The notes under the pieces: generated by a model
What the model was told of the DNA's origin: nothing
The model's input: only the letters and a program-made list of their open reading frames with translations
Databases searched by the model: none
Part shown: in pieces, positions 26,841 to 34,696 of the stretch
How positions within the stretch are numbered: the first letter of the stretch is position 1
Layout of the letters: every line of letters begins with the position of its first letter
Assembly: GCF_026240905.1 (NCBI RefSeq)
Contig: NZ_JAPEVI010000003.1
Location: forward strand, 2,790,001 to 2,854,000
Source of the DNA: Roseibium salinum
Lineage (GTDB): Bacteria; Pseudomonadota; Alphaproteobacteria; Rhizobiales; Stappiaceae
Direction of reading: 5' to 3'
Length of the DNA: 64,000 nucleotides
Program-made: the position numbers and the translations under genes

Positions 26841-28396
26841 ATGGCAACTCCTTGAGCTTGCGCGACGCGCTTTTCGTCTTCGATGCCGGCCATGAGCAGG
26901 CCGAGCTCCCCTTCATCCGCGTCGGCGCCCCGTTCGCCGACGATCCTGCCGTCGAACATCACGAGCACCCGGTCGGAAAGGGCGCGGATTTCATCGAGTT
27001 CCACGGAGACGAGCAGGATCCCCTTGCCCGCGTCGCGCAGCTCGACGAGCCGGCGGTGGATGAATTCGATGGCGCCGATGTCGACGCCGCGGGTCGGCTG
27101 GCCGACCAGCAGCACGTCCGGGTCACGCTCGATCTCGCGCGCCAGAACGATCTTCTGCTGGTTGCCGCCCGAGAAATTGGCGGTCTTGAGCATCTCGTTG
27201 GGAGGACGGATGTCGTATTTCCCGATTTGCGCGGCTGCGCTTTTGCGGATCGCGCCGAGATCCATCAAGAGGCCCTTCGAATAGGCCGGATCGCGGTGAT
27301 GGCCGAGAATGGAATTCTCGTATTCGGCGAAACTGTTGATCAGGCCCATCCGGTGCCTGTCTTCGGGAACATGGCCCAGGCTCTTGGCACGCATGTCCGC
27401 CGCATCCAGCGTTGCCGTGCCGAGATCGATGGTCTCGCCGTTGATCTTCAACGTGCCGCCGGTTGCCCGGCGAATGCCGGACAGCGTTTCCAGGAGCTCC
27501 GACTGGCCGTTGCCGGAAACGCCGGCAATGCCGACGATCTCGCCGGCCCGGACGGTGAAGCTCACATCCTTGACCACCTTGACGCCGCGGCTGTCGGTGA
27601 TGTTCAGGTTTTCCACTTCCAGCACGGGCGCCTTGGGCTGCGCAGGCTTCTTGTCGACGCGCAGAAGAACGCTGCGGCCGACCATCAGCTCGGCCAGTTC
27701 TTCCCTGGAGGTGCTCTTGGTCTCGCGGGTTGCGACCATCTCGCCGCGGCGCATCACGGAGACGGTGTCGGTCACCGCCATGATCTCGCGCAGCTTGTGG
27801 GTGATCAGCAGCACCGTCTTGCCCTCGTTCTTGAGGACCTCGAGGATCTTGAACAGGTGATCGGCTTCCGGCGGGGTCAGCACGCCGGTCGGCTCGTCCA
27901 GGATCAGAACCTCGGCGCTGCGGTAAAGCGCCTTGAGGATTTCCACCCGCTGCTGCAGACCGACGGGAAGGTCCTGGATCAGGGCATCGGGGTCGACGCG
28001 CAGCTCGTATTCCTCTTCCAGGCGCTTCAGTTCGGCCCGGGCCCGGTTGAGCCCGCCTGCCAGCAGCGCGCTGTCTTCGGCGCCCAGAACGACATTTTCC
28101 AGAACCGTGAAATTGTCGACCAGCATGAAGTGCTGGTGAACCATGCCGATGCCCAGGCCGATGGCGGCCTTGGAATCGGCAATGGTGACCGTTTTGCCGT
28201 CTACGAGGATGTCGCCGTTATCGGCGTGGTAGAAACCGTAGAGAATGGACATGAGCGTCGATTTACCCGCTCCGTTCTCGCCGATGATCCCGTGAATCGA
28301 CCCCTTCTTCACCACAAGGTCGATGTCCTTGTTGGCGTGAACCGGGCCGAAGCTCTTGTTGATCCTGCGCAGCTCGATTGCCGGCGTTTCGCTCAT
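26837..28396 (-). CDS. Nucleoside ABC transporter, double-domain ATP-binding protein
   Basis: A 519-residue protein of two fused ABC domains. The first has a canonical Walker A (GENGAGKST), a signature reading LPVGLQQRVEILKAL and Walker B LILDEPTGVLTPPE. The second has a degenerate P-loop (GVSGNGQSE), signature FSGGNQQKIVLARE and LLVGQPTRGVDIG, as usual in the NupO/sugar-importer type. It energises uptake via the two permeases downstream. A gap of 77 bp separates it from the binding-protein gene, with no terminator obvious. Confidence 0.94.
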   Translation of the reverse strand: MSETPAIELRRINKSFGPVHANKDIDLVVKKGSIHGIIGENGAGKSTLMSILYGFYHADNGDILVDGKTVTIADSKAAIGLGIGMVHQHFMLVDNFTVLENVVLGAEDSALLAGGLNRARAELKRLEEEYELRVDPDALIQDLPVGLQQRVEILKALYRSAEVLILDEPTGVLTPPEADHLFKILEVLKNEGKTVLLITHKLREIMAVTDTVSVMRRGEMVATRETKSTSREELAELMVGRSVLLRVDKKPAQPKAPVLEVENLNITDSRGVKVVKDVSFTVRAGEIVGIAGVSGNGQSELLETLSGIRRATGGTLKINGETIDLGTATLDAADMRAKSLGHVPEDRHRMGLINSFAEYENSILGHHRDPAYSKGLLMDLGAIRKSAAAQIGKYDIRPPNEMLKTANFSGGNQQKIVLAREIERDPDVLLVGQPTRGVDIGAIEFIHRRLVELRDAGKGILLVSVELDEIRALSDRVLVMFDGRIVGERGADADEGELGLLMAGIEDEKRVAQAQGVAI

Positions 28397-28473
28397 GCCT
28401 TCCCCCGGGCCTGACGGTCTTTGTTCTTCATCGTGTTTCTCCTCGCCCCGCTGGGTCCCACTGGCGCCTTTGC

Positions 28474-29469
28474 TCAGAAAGGACAGGGACCATCGGCGAC
28501 GACATCGTGAACCGAGATCGTTCCGTCCGAGATGCCCTTGACGGCCGCATCCGCCGCCGCCTTCATTTCCGGCGTGATGAGATCCCTGTTGTTGTCATCC
28601 AGAACCCAGTCCATGCCGCCTTCGGCAAGGCCCAGCACCTGGACGCCCGGTTCGAACGATCCGTTCCGGGCGGACTGGAAGCTGTCATAGACGGCATTGT
28701 CGACGCGCTTGCGGATCGAGGTCAGGACTTTGCCGGGATGGATGCCGTTCTGGTTGCTGTCCGTGCCGATGCCGAGCACGCCGGCATCGCTTGCTGCCTG
28801 GAGCACGCCAAGGCCGGTGCCGCCCGCCGCCTGGATGACGACGTCCGCACCCTGCTGGATCTGGCTGGTGGCCAGTTCGGCCCCGCGCGCCGGATCCGTA
28901 AAGGCCGCCGGAGTGTCGCCGGCCATGTTGTAGAGAACCTTGATGCCCGGATCGGCCGCCAGGGCGCCCTGCTTGTAGCCGCACAGGAACCGGTGAATGA
29001 TCGGGATATCCATGCCGCCGACAAAACCGATGGTCCCGCTTTCCGAGGCCATGGCTCCGAGCAGGCCGCCGATATAGGCGCCTTCCTGTTCCTTGAAGAC
29101 GTAAGAGCGGACATTGGGCTGGTCGACGACCATGTCGACAATGGCAAAATCGGTGTTCGGGAACTCCGGCGCCACCTGATCGAGGGCGTTCGCCTGGTTG
29201 AACCCGATTGCAACAACCGGCGTGTAGCCCCGGCCGGCGAAGTTGCGCAGTGCCTGCAGGCTCTGGGCATCCCGTTCCAGCTCGAATTCGCGAACGCTGA
29301 CGCCGGTTTCCTCCTGGACCCGCTTCACGCCGGCATAGGCGCTTTCATTGAAGGAACCGTCGAACTTGCCGCCGACCGAGTAAACGATCGCCGGTTCGGC
29401 AAGGGCTGCGGTCGCGCCGACACCGGCTGCAAATGCCGCGGCAAGCACACCTGACTTGAAACGGGTCAT
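28474..29469 (-). CDS. BMP-family nucleoside-binding protein, copy 1
   Basis: A 331-residue periplasmic binding protein of the BMP/PnrA family. Signal peptide MTRFKSGVLAAAFAAG to ALA, then PAIVYSVGGKFDGSFNESAY, VGGMDIPIIHRFLCGYKQG and AAGGTGLGVLQAA. There is no lipobox. The ATG at 29469 has GAGAGGGA upstream. It is a close paralogue of the gene upstream. In this operon it most likely delivers purine or pyrimidine nucleosides to the ABC transporter. Confidence 0.92.
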   Translation of the reverse strand: MTRFKSGVLAAAFAAGVGATAALAEPAIVYSVGGKFDGSFNESAYAGVKRVQEETGVSVREFELERDAQSLQALRNFAGRGYTPVVAIGFNQANALDQVAPEFPNTDFAIVDMVVDQPNVRSYVFKEQEGAYIGGLLGAMASESGTIGFVGGMDIPIIHRFLCGYKQGALAADPGIKVLYNMAGDTPAAFTDPARGAELATSQIQQGADVVIQAAGGTGLGVLQAASDAGVLGIGTDSNQNGIHPGKVLTSIRKRVDNAVYDSFQSARNGSFEPGVQVLGLAEGGMDWVLDDNNRDLITPEMKAAADAAVKGISDGTISVHDVVADGPCPF

Positions 29470-29586
29470 GCGGTCCCTCTCAACGCTGGTCGTCTGGATA
29501 TGGAGTTCGTTCAGAGCATTCCGGAAAAGAGATGTCCGCACGCCGAAGCGGGATGCTCCGGCGCGCGGATGTCAAAACCGGCTGCC

Positions 29587-30588
29587 TTACTTCGGGCAGG
29601 ACTGGTCGGACATGTAGTCGTGAACGACGATCTCGCCGGAGATGATTTTCTGGGTGGCGTCTTCGACGGCCGCCTTCATTTCATCGGTGACAAGTTCCGC
29701 GTTGTGGTCGTCCAACGCCCAGTCGACGCCGCCTTCCTTCAGGCCAAGCACTTCGAAACCGGAGGACCAGTTATCGTTCTTGGCGTCTTCGAAGGCCGAG
29801 TAAACGGCAATGTCGACGCGCTTGAGCATGGAGGTCAGAACCGAGCCCGGATGCAGGCCGTTCTGGTTGCTGTCGACGCCGATGCCGAGCTTGCCGGCAT
29901 CGGCGGCAGCCTGCAGGACACCGATGCCGGTGCCGCCCGCCGCGTGATAGACGACATCGGCGCCGCGGTCGAACTGGGACTTGGCCAGTTCGCCGCCCTT
30001 GACCGGGTCGTTCCAGGCCGCGCCGGTGGTGCCGGTCATGTTCTCAAACACTTCAGCGTTCTCGTCGACCGCTGCAACCCCCTGCTTGTAGCCGCAGGCG
30101 AACTTGCTGATCAGCGGAATGTCCATGCCGCCGACAAAGCCGACCTTGCCGGTCTCGGAAGCCATCGCGGCCAGCATGCCGACGATGTAGGAGCCTTCAT
30201 GCTCCTTGAACAGGATGGAGCGCACGTTCGGCAGGTTCACGACCATGTCGACGATCGCAAACTGGGTGTCCGGGAATTCCTTGGCCACCTTTTCCACCGC
30301 GTTGGCCTGGGAGAAGCCGATGGCGACGATCGGGTTCATGCCGCGTTTGGCAAAATTGCGCAGCGCCTGCTCGCGCTGGCTGTCGTTCTGGATTTCGAAA
30401 TCCCGGTATTCGATACCGGTGTCTTCCTTGAACTTTTCCGCGCCGTTATAGGCGGCCTCGTTGAACGACTTGTCGAAGCGGCCGCCGAGATCGTAAAGCA
30501 CTGCCGGCTGAATTTCAGCCGCCGCCGCACCCACGATAGAGAAAGCCAGTCCGGCAAGCGCGGTGCCGATGGTTAGAAGCTTTTTCAC
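29587..30588 (-). CDS. BMP-family nucleoside-binding protein, copy 2
   Basis: A 333-residue paralogue of the downstream binding protein: PAVLYDLGGRFDKSFNEAAY, VGGMDIPLISKFACGYKQG, AAGGTGIGVLQAA. The GTG at 30588 is chosen: GGAGGA lies 8 bases before it and the signal peptide VKKLLTIGTALAGLAF follows at once; an ATG at 30606 would put the ribosome site inside the gene. It is 67 bp after the regulator gene. Tandem copies suggest different ligand preferences sharing one transporter (inference). Confidence 0.92.
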   Translation of the reverse strand: MKKLLTIGTALAGLAFSIVGAAAAEIQPAVLYDLGGRFDKSFNEAAYNGAEKFKEDTGIEYRDFEIQNDSQREQALRNFAKRGMNPIVAIGFSQANAVEKVAKEFPDTQFAIVDMVVNLPNVRSILFKEHEGSYIVGMLAAMASETGKVGFVGGMDIPLISKFACGYKQGVAAVDENAEVFENMTGTTGAAWNDPVKGGELAKSQFDRGADVVYHAAGGTGIGVLQAAADAGKLGIGVDSNQNGLHPGSVLTSMLKRVDIAVYSAFEDAKNDNWSSGFEVLGLKEGGVDWALDDHNAELVTDEMKAAVEDATQKIISGEIVVHDYMSDQSCPK

Positions 30589-30655
30589 GTTTATGTCCTC
30601 CGACATGCGAGGCCAGCCCTATGGCCGGCCCGTTTCCCCTCGTGGCCCAGCCGCT

Positions 30656-31639
30656 TCAAGCGGTCTGCGCCAGCTGCAATCCGGCCCGGGTGCTCAAAGC
30701 CCTCGCAAGGGTCTCATCGGTCACCAGGTCGGTAATGACACCGGTGCGCAGTGCAGCAAGCGTGGCGTCCACCTTGCTTTCCCCACCCACCAGCGCAATC
30801 ACTCTGGCCCCGCGCACTTCATCGAAGTGCAGCCCGACGGCGCAATCGCCGAGCGGGTCCGGAGCGAGTTTTCCTTCAATCGTCAAAAAGCGGCCCATCA
30901 GGTCACAGACGGCGCCGCGGGACAGCAACCCCTCCTGCTCCTGTTTCGAAATCATGCCGCGCTGGACCAGATGCCCTTCGTTCTCCACCGATCCAATACC
31001 GATCAGGAACGAGTCCGACCAGCGCGCGCGGGCCATGAGATCCTGCACGCTCCGCTGGGTCAGGAACATCGACTTTTCGTCCTGGTTTTCGGCAAAATAA
31101 GGTACGGGCAGGTAGTAGCCGATCCCCCCTGTGCGCTCCTGCATCTTCTGGACGATGTCATAGGGGTTGGCGGCCAGGGTCCGGGTCAGCGAGCCGCAGA
31201 TGGACATGATTTCAAGATCGGGACGGCTGATTTTCGGCAGCGCTTCAACCGCTGCGGTGAGCGTGCGCCCCATGCCGACACCAAGGCGGGTGACATTCGA
31301 CCCGCTCAGGAGGCCCGTCAGGAACTGCGATGCGGAAGCGGCGACGGCCCGCAACGCGCTGTCATCGTCTCCGCCGCCGAGGTCCGGCGCGATGATGCAG
31401 TTGCTCAGGTGAAAATGCTGGCTGAGTTCCTTTTCCAGCTGCAGGCATTCCATCGGCCGGCCATCGACCTGGAACTTGACGTAGCCGGCCTTCTGCGCAT
31501 GGGCGATCAGGCGGTGCACCTTTGCCGGCGACACGCCGAGCTGAGAGGCGATCTCCCCTTGCGTGCGGCCGCCCACGAACGACAGCCAGGCCGCCCGGAT
31601 GGCCATATATGATGTCCAGTCGTCGTCGCGTGTCTGCAT
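30656..31639 (-). CDS. SorC/DeoR-type sugar-binding transcriptional regulator
   Basis: A 327-residue regulator: N-terminal helix-turn-helix (RTQGEIASQLGVSPAKVHRL, residues about 25-45) and a C-terminal phosphosugar-binding domain (VGMGRTLTAAVEAL, SICGSLTRTLAANPYD, VGGESKVDATLAAL). It is the first gene of the nucleoside operon and almost certainly its regulator; deoxyribose-5-phosphate or ribose-5-phosphate is the likely effector by analogy with DeoR-type proteins of this fold. The ATG at 31639 is preferred to 31768 because coding character begins there; M55 is a further alternative. Confidence 0.88.
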   Translation of the reverse strand: MQTRDDDWTSYMAIRAAWLSFVGGRTQGEIASQLGVSPAKVHRLIAHAQKAGYVKFQVDGRPMECLQLEKELSQHFHLSNCIIAPDLGGGDDDSALRAVAASASQFLTGLLSGSNVTRLGVGMGRTLTAAVEALPKISRPDLEIMSICGSLTRTLAANPYDIVQKMQERTGGIGYYLPVPYFAENQDEKSMFLTQRSVQDLMARARWSDSFLIGIGSVENEGHLVQRGMISKQEQEGLLSRGAVCDLMGRFLTIEGKLAPDPLGDCAVGLHFDEVRGARVIALVGGESKVDATLAALRTGVITDLVTDETLARALSTRAGLQLAQTA

Positions 31640-32194
31640 CCCGCGTCGAAACCTTCCCCTCCGATGGCCGGTCCGTGTTGCACGATACCGCCATGTGCGC
31701 CTTGCTCCGTCCCGAAGCTTATATTCTTGCGCAAGCGCTCCAATCGGCGCGCGCGAAAAATTCTTCATCCAGTGAGAATTTCTTCAGATCATGACGAGCC
31801 AGATGCCTGGCGTCAACCAAAAAAGCTGCCGGCTTTCAGACTCGCCGGCGCATTTTCGGGCAGAAAGAAATTTTAACTCATCCGCACGTCACTAGGAACT
31901 TTTTGCCGCCAATCCCGTAATAGTGATGGAACCCCGGAAAAAATTGCCTGGTAACCCGGCAAATAATGCCTATCTGTGGAGAAAATGCACTGCGTGCGCG
32001 TGCAGCTTTGCCTGGCATTGCTGTTTAAGGTATCTTTGGCATGTGGATTGCTAAGTAAATTCACAAGTTCACCCAAGGCATTCGCCAGTTCCTAGTTAAG
32101 AATGACAAGGAAACGAAAAGATAAGAAAGTAAGTAGCAAACTAAAAAGGGGAGACGTGACAACCCAGCCGCAAGGCTGACGTTAGGAGAAAAAA
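31640..32194. other. Intergenic region between nucleoside regulator and VWA-like gene
   Basis: About 555 bp separating divergent genes. It holds an operator-like inverted repeat at 31758-31781 and becomes AT-rich from about 31800 to 32130. No gene or clear RNA is visible. A small stem CAGCC-GCAA-GGCTG lies at about 32165-32178, just before the start of the rightward gene. Confidence 0.5.
31758..31781. promoter_or_regulatory. Operator-like inverted repeat upstream of the nucleoside operon regulator
   Basis: AAATTC and GAATTT arms, continued inward by TCA and TGA around TCCAG, with a single extra base in the left arm. It lies about 120 bp before the regulator ATG and is a candidate autoregulatory site for the SorC/DeoR protein that heads the operon. 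Confidence 0.45.
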
Positions 32195-33046
32195 ATGCGT
32201 CTCGACATAAGCAACCTCTGTGCACCGACAGCCGTAAGAATGCTGTCTCTCATCGCTGCGGCCTTCCTACTTGCCGCACCCTCCGCGGCCCGGGACTTCC
32301 GCCCGGCTCTGCTCGCGACAATGCAATACACCTACAATCCGGCCAACGAAGTGGACGTCGAACTCGTCCTGGCCGTCGACATCTCCCAATCCATGGATAC
32401 GGACGAACAGGAAGTTCAGCGCGCCGGCTACATCGCCGCCCTGACCTCCCGGGATTTCCTTGACGCCATCGAAGTCGGTCCGATCGGACGGGTTGCGGTT
32501 GCCTATATGGAATGGGGCGGTGTCGACGAGCATTTCATCGTTGCCGACTGGACAGTGATCCAGGACGAGACCTCCGCGGCCCATTTTGCCTCCAAGATCG
32601 CGGAAGCCCCGCTCCGGCAGGTGCAGCGCACGTCGATCGCATCGGCCCTGAAAAAGTCCGTCGATCTGGTTCAGAACAACCAGTACGAAGGCCTGCGCCA
32701 GGTCATCGACATCTCAGGCGACGGACCGAACAACCAGGGCGGTTCCGTCACGGAAATGCGCGACCGCATGGTCGATGCGGGTGTGACCATAAACGGTCTG
32801 CCGCTGATGATGAAGTCGAACAAGAATACCTGGCAGGCAATGCTCGAGCTCGATCACTACTACGAAGACTGCGTGATCGGCGGTCCGGGTTCCTTCGCCA
32901 TCCCCGTGCGGTCCAAGGAAGGCTTTGCCGACGCGATCCGCATGAAGCTGGTGATGGAAATTGCCGGCCTGCGGATGCCCGAGTCCGATCCGCTCATCCG
33001 GAAAGTCGCCGGGCGCGAACCGATCCGCTGCAACCTCTTCGACTGA
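32195..33046 (+). CDS. Secreted DUF1194 protein (von Willebrand A-like)
   Basis: A 283-residue exported protein with a signal peptide (about residues 1-33) and a VWA-like domain. The metal-ion-dependent adhesion site reads AVDISQSMD (D62, S64, S66); ISGDGPNNQGG later supplies a second acidic segment. The family is common in Alphaproteobacteria and its role is unknown; VWA folds usually mediate protein binding. An AGGAG ribosome site is 7 bp upstream. It is monocistronic, with a terminator directly after. Confidence 0.88.
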   Translation: MRLDISNLCAPTAVRMLSLIAAAFLLAAPSAARDFRPALLATMQYTYNPANEVDVELVLAVDISQSMDTDEQEVQRAGYIAALTSRDFLDAIEVGPIGRVAVAYMEWGGVDEHFIVADWTVIQDETSAAHFASKIAEAPLRQVQRTSIASALKKSVDLVQNNQYEGLRQVIDISGDGPNNQGGSVTEMRDRMVDAGVTINGLPLMMKSNKNTWQAMLELDHYYEDCVIGGPGSFAIPVRSKEGFADAIRMKLVMEIAGLRMPESDPLIRKVAGREPIRCNLFD

Positions 33047-33072
33047 GCTGTCACGTTCTCCTCTCCCGACTT

Positions 33073-33106
33073 GAGCCGCGTTCTCCCGGAACGCGGCTCT
33101 TTTCTT
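33073..33106 (+). terminator. Rho-independent terminator after the DUF1194 gene
   Basis: GAGCCGCGTT and AACGCGGCTC form a perfect 10-bp stem with a CTCCCGG loop, followed by TTTTCTT. Confidence 0.93.
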
Positions 33107-33233
33107 GTCCGCAAACGGCATCATTTTCCGGCCATGTGTCGCTAAAGAGGCTCAACGGCCTTTGCGCCGTCCGGTCTTTGAGGCTAATACCAGTTATCGT
33201 CGATTCCGATCCATCCGTTGGACCACACCATCA

Positions 33234-33665
33234 ATGTCAGCCACGCCCATTCTCGCACTCGTTGCTCACGATGCCAAAAAGGACGCCATGGTGGAGTTCG
33301 CCAGGCGCCACAAGGACAAGCTGTCGGCCTTCGATCTCGTTGCAACGGGCACAACGGGCGGACGCATTCAGGATGCCTGCCCCGATCTCAATATCACCCG
33401 GCTGAAAAGCGGCCCGCTTGGCGGCGACCAGCAGATCGGCGCGATGATCGCCGACGGCAAGCTGCAGGGATTGTTCTTCTTCGTCGATCCGCTGTCGCCG
33501 ATGCCGCATGACGTCGACGTGAAAGCGCTGATGCGCCTGGCGGTCGTTTACGACATGCCGATGGCGCTCAATCCCGCCACCGCCGACATTCTACTGCGCT
33601 CCGCCCGGCTCGCCGGCCTGAAGACAACCTCCACGACCCCGGAAGTGGGCAATTATTCGTCATGA
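33234..33665 (+). CDS. mgsA: Methylglyoxal synthase
   Basis: A 143-residue enzyme converting dihydroxyacetone phosphate to methylglyoxal and phosphate, a glycolytic overflow bypass. [12 protein letters not shown], the phosphate-binding GTTGGRI, the [11 protein letters not shown] loop and [15 protein letters not shown] carry the conserved aspartates. The ATG at 33234 gives the family length. Its stop overlaps the glucokinase start by 4 bp (ATGA), so the two products are made together. Confidence 0.95.
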   Translation: MSATPILALVAHDAKKDAMVEFARRHKDKLSAFDLVATGTTGGRIQDACPDLNITRLKSGPLGGDQQIGAMIADGKLQGLFFFVDPLSPMPHDVDVKALMRLAVVYDMPMALNPATADILLRSARLAGLKTTSTTPEVGNYSS

Positions 33666-34696
33666 GTTTATCCGCAAATCCCAAGTCCTTCGCCTATCCT
33701 GTTCTGGTTGCCGATATCGGCGGCACCAATGCCCGCTTCGCCCTGGTCGACAACACCGATGCGCCGACGCGGATGTGCGGCAAGACCGCAACCGCCGACC
33801 ACCCCGACATTTCGTCCGCCATCCGCACCGCGGTTTTCCCGGAAACGGATATCAAGCCCCGCACCGCCATCATCGCGGTCGCCGGTCCGGTGACCGGTGA
33901 CATCATTCCGCTCACCAATGCCGCGTGGGTGATCGAGCCGTTGAAGATGATCGCCGGCCTGGGCCTGGAAGAAGTCATCGTCCTCAACGATTTCGAGGCA
34001 CAGGCCCTTGCCCTTCCCGGCTATGGCGGCGGCGATATCGAGCAGGTGGGGACCGGCACCGCCCGGCAGGCCAGCGCCAAGTTCGTTCTCGGCCCCGGCA
34101 CCGGCCTGGGCGCGGCCGCGATGATCTACGCGTCCGAGACCTGGGTTCCCGTTCCCGGCGAAGGCGGACATGTCGAACTCGGTCCCGTCACTCCGGAGGA
34201 TTTCGAACTCTGGCCGCATATCGAGAGATATCACGGCCGCGTCGGCGCCGAGCAGCTCCTCAGCGGAACGGGCCTGCCCCGCCTTGCCCGCGCCGTCACC
34301 AGCTACATGAAGGCGGAGCGCCAGTTCGACACGCCGGCCAGCATCACCATGGCCGCCGACGACAACGACCCGGTCGCGGTCAAGATCCTGGAAGTCTTTG
34401 CCCGCGGCCTCGGCCGCGTCGCGGGCGACTTCGCGCTCACGGTCCTTGCCCGCGGTGGGGTCTACCTTACCGGTGGCATCACGCCGCGCATTACCCGTTT
34501 CCTGACCGACGGCGGCTTCAGAGCCGCCTTCGAGGCCAAGGCGCCGCACGAGGCCCTGATGGCCAAGATCCCGACATTCATCGTCCGCCATCCGGACCCC
34601 GCGCTTGAGGGCCTTGCCTCCTTTGCCCGGGCACCCGATGCCTTTGCCGTCGACATGCAGGGCCGCCAATGGGTGGGTGCGGCGTCGGTCGCCTGA
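33662..34696 (+). CDS. glk: Glucokinase
   Basis: A 344-residue bacterial glucokinase phosphorylating glucose with ATP. The phosphate loop is [17 protein letters not shown], the catalytic Asp is in [16 protein letters not shown], and [14 protein letters not shown] and EGGHVELGP follow. It overlaps mgsA upstream and hrpB downstream, each by a stop/start overlap. Pairing with mgsA puts glucose entry and the methylglyoxal bypass under common control. Confidence 0.95.
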   Translation: MSLSANPKSFAYPVLVADIGGTNARFALVDNTDAPTRMCGKTATADHPDISSAIRTAVFPETDIKPRTAIIAVAGPVTGDIIPLTNAAWVIEPLKMIAGLGLEEVIVLNDFEAQALALPGYGGGDIEQVGTGTARQASAKFVLGPGTGLGAAAMIYASETWVPVPGEGGHVELGPVTPEDFELWPHIERYHGRVGAEQLLSGTGLPRLARAVTSYMKAERQFDTPASITMAADDNDPVAVKILEVFARGLGRVAGDFALTVLARGGVYLTGGITPRITRFLTDGGFRAAFEAKAPHEALMAKIPTFIVRHPDPALEGLASFARAPDAFAVDMQGRQWVGAASVA

